DNA of 64,000 nucleotides from an uncultured Prochlorococcus sp. (GTDB taxonomy: Bacteria; Cyanobacteriota; Cyanobacteriia; PCC-6307; Cyanobiaceae). The DNA lies in NCBI GenBank assembly GCA_902572825.1, contig CACGHD010000002.1:17894-81893 (forward strand), written 5' to 3'. The notes beneath the pieces are model-generated. The model was not told the origin of the DNA. It was given only the letters and a program-made list of their open reading frames with translations, and did not search any database. How positions within the stretch are numbered: the first letter of the stretch is position 1; the number at the start of each line of letters is the position of its first letter. The translations under genes were made by a program, and so were the position numbers. Below are positions 63,595 through 64,000 of this stretch, piece by piece.

Positions 63595-63861
63595 TTATTT
63601 AATAACCTCCCTGCAAAATTCCCAAATTTGTTGTTTACTTTTCAGATTAGAAAGCTTAGATAATTTCTTAAAATGAGGTTTAGATTTTTCCACCGATAAA
63701 AGCCTACAGTTATATTCGGTTTTATGATTTCTAGATATGATTCCTAATTTAAGTGCAACATCACAAAGGATTATTATTAAAGTAATAAAAAAAACTATAC
63801 TGAAAAATTGTGAAATTGTTTTTGAATAATTTTCATTTTCAGTTTTTAATTCAAATTTCAT
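63595..63861 (-). CDS. Small single-TM hypothetical protein
   Basis: 88 aa; start overlaps the stop of the next minus-strand gene by 1 nt (TAATG). Confidence 0.65.
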   Translation of the reverse strand: MKFELKTENENYSKTISQFFSIVFFITLIIILCDVALKLGIISRNHKTEYNCRLLSVEKSKPHFKKLSKLSNLKSKQQIWEFCREVIK

Positions 63862-64000
63862 TACTTAACTATATGCTGAGGGCACTTAATTGCAGCAATA
63901 GCAACAGCAGTAACTTTAAAATTTTCTGACTTCTCAATAACCTTTTTAACCTCTAATGGTCCAAATTTATTACTCGCATCACTGTAGGAAAGAAGTAAAG
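63861..64000 (-). CDS. Partial CDS, C-terminus only (...LLLSYSDASNKFGPLEVKKVIEKSENFKVTAVAIAAIKCPQHIVK)
   Basis: Open frame to the window edge; family not recognised. Confidence 0.7.
   Translation of the reverse strand, partial: LLLSYSDASNKFGPLEVKKVIEKSENFKVTAVAIAAIKCPQHIVK

Overview
AT-rich 64 kb window with the gene content of a marine picocyanobacterium, most like high-light Prochlorococcus (inferred from gene content and codon use, not from a database). Most of it is a dense housekeeping chromosome: cobN (partial), ilvE, metH, pheT, rpmG, rpsR, metG, cobU, clpS, a 2-Cys peroxiredoxin, an FtsH homologue, rpmF, acsF, tldD/tldE, fmt, terC, mfd, dapB, chlH, folP, tpiA, carB, rsfS, an asparaginase, two CAT-anticodon tRNAs and an ABC-2 exporter operon. 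The accessory-looking parts are 9.0-9.8 kb (a family of nested palindromic repeats) and 19.05-22.9 kb (a microprotein-rich, pseudogene-containing stretch downstream of a tRNA gene). Main observations: (1) an FtsH homologue with intact AAA motifs, HEXXH replaced by NEVGR, and no first TM helix; (2) a full-length RNase R-like protein whose RNB active-site motifs are gone, in the same window as a minimal RNB protein that keeps them; (3) a ribbon-helix-helix plus J-domain fusion protein followed by 46-bp palindromic repeats; (4) a ribbon-helix-helix regulator gene flanked by AGTGTSACACT palindromes; (5) a decayed thioredoxin-like gene with UGA at the active-site Cys plus frameshifts; (6) a strong terminator hairpin inside the coding region of a convergent gene. 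No CRISPR array, prophage or transposase was seen.
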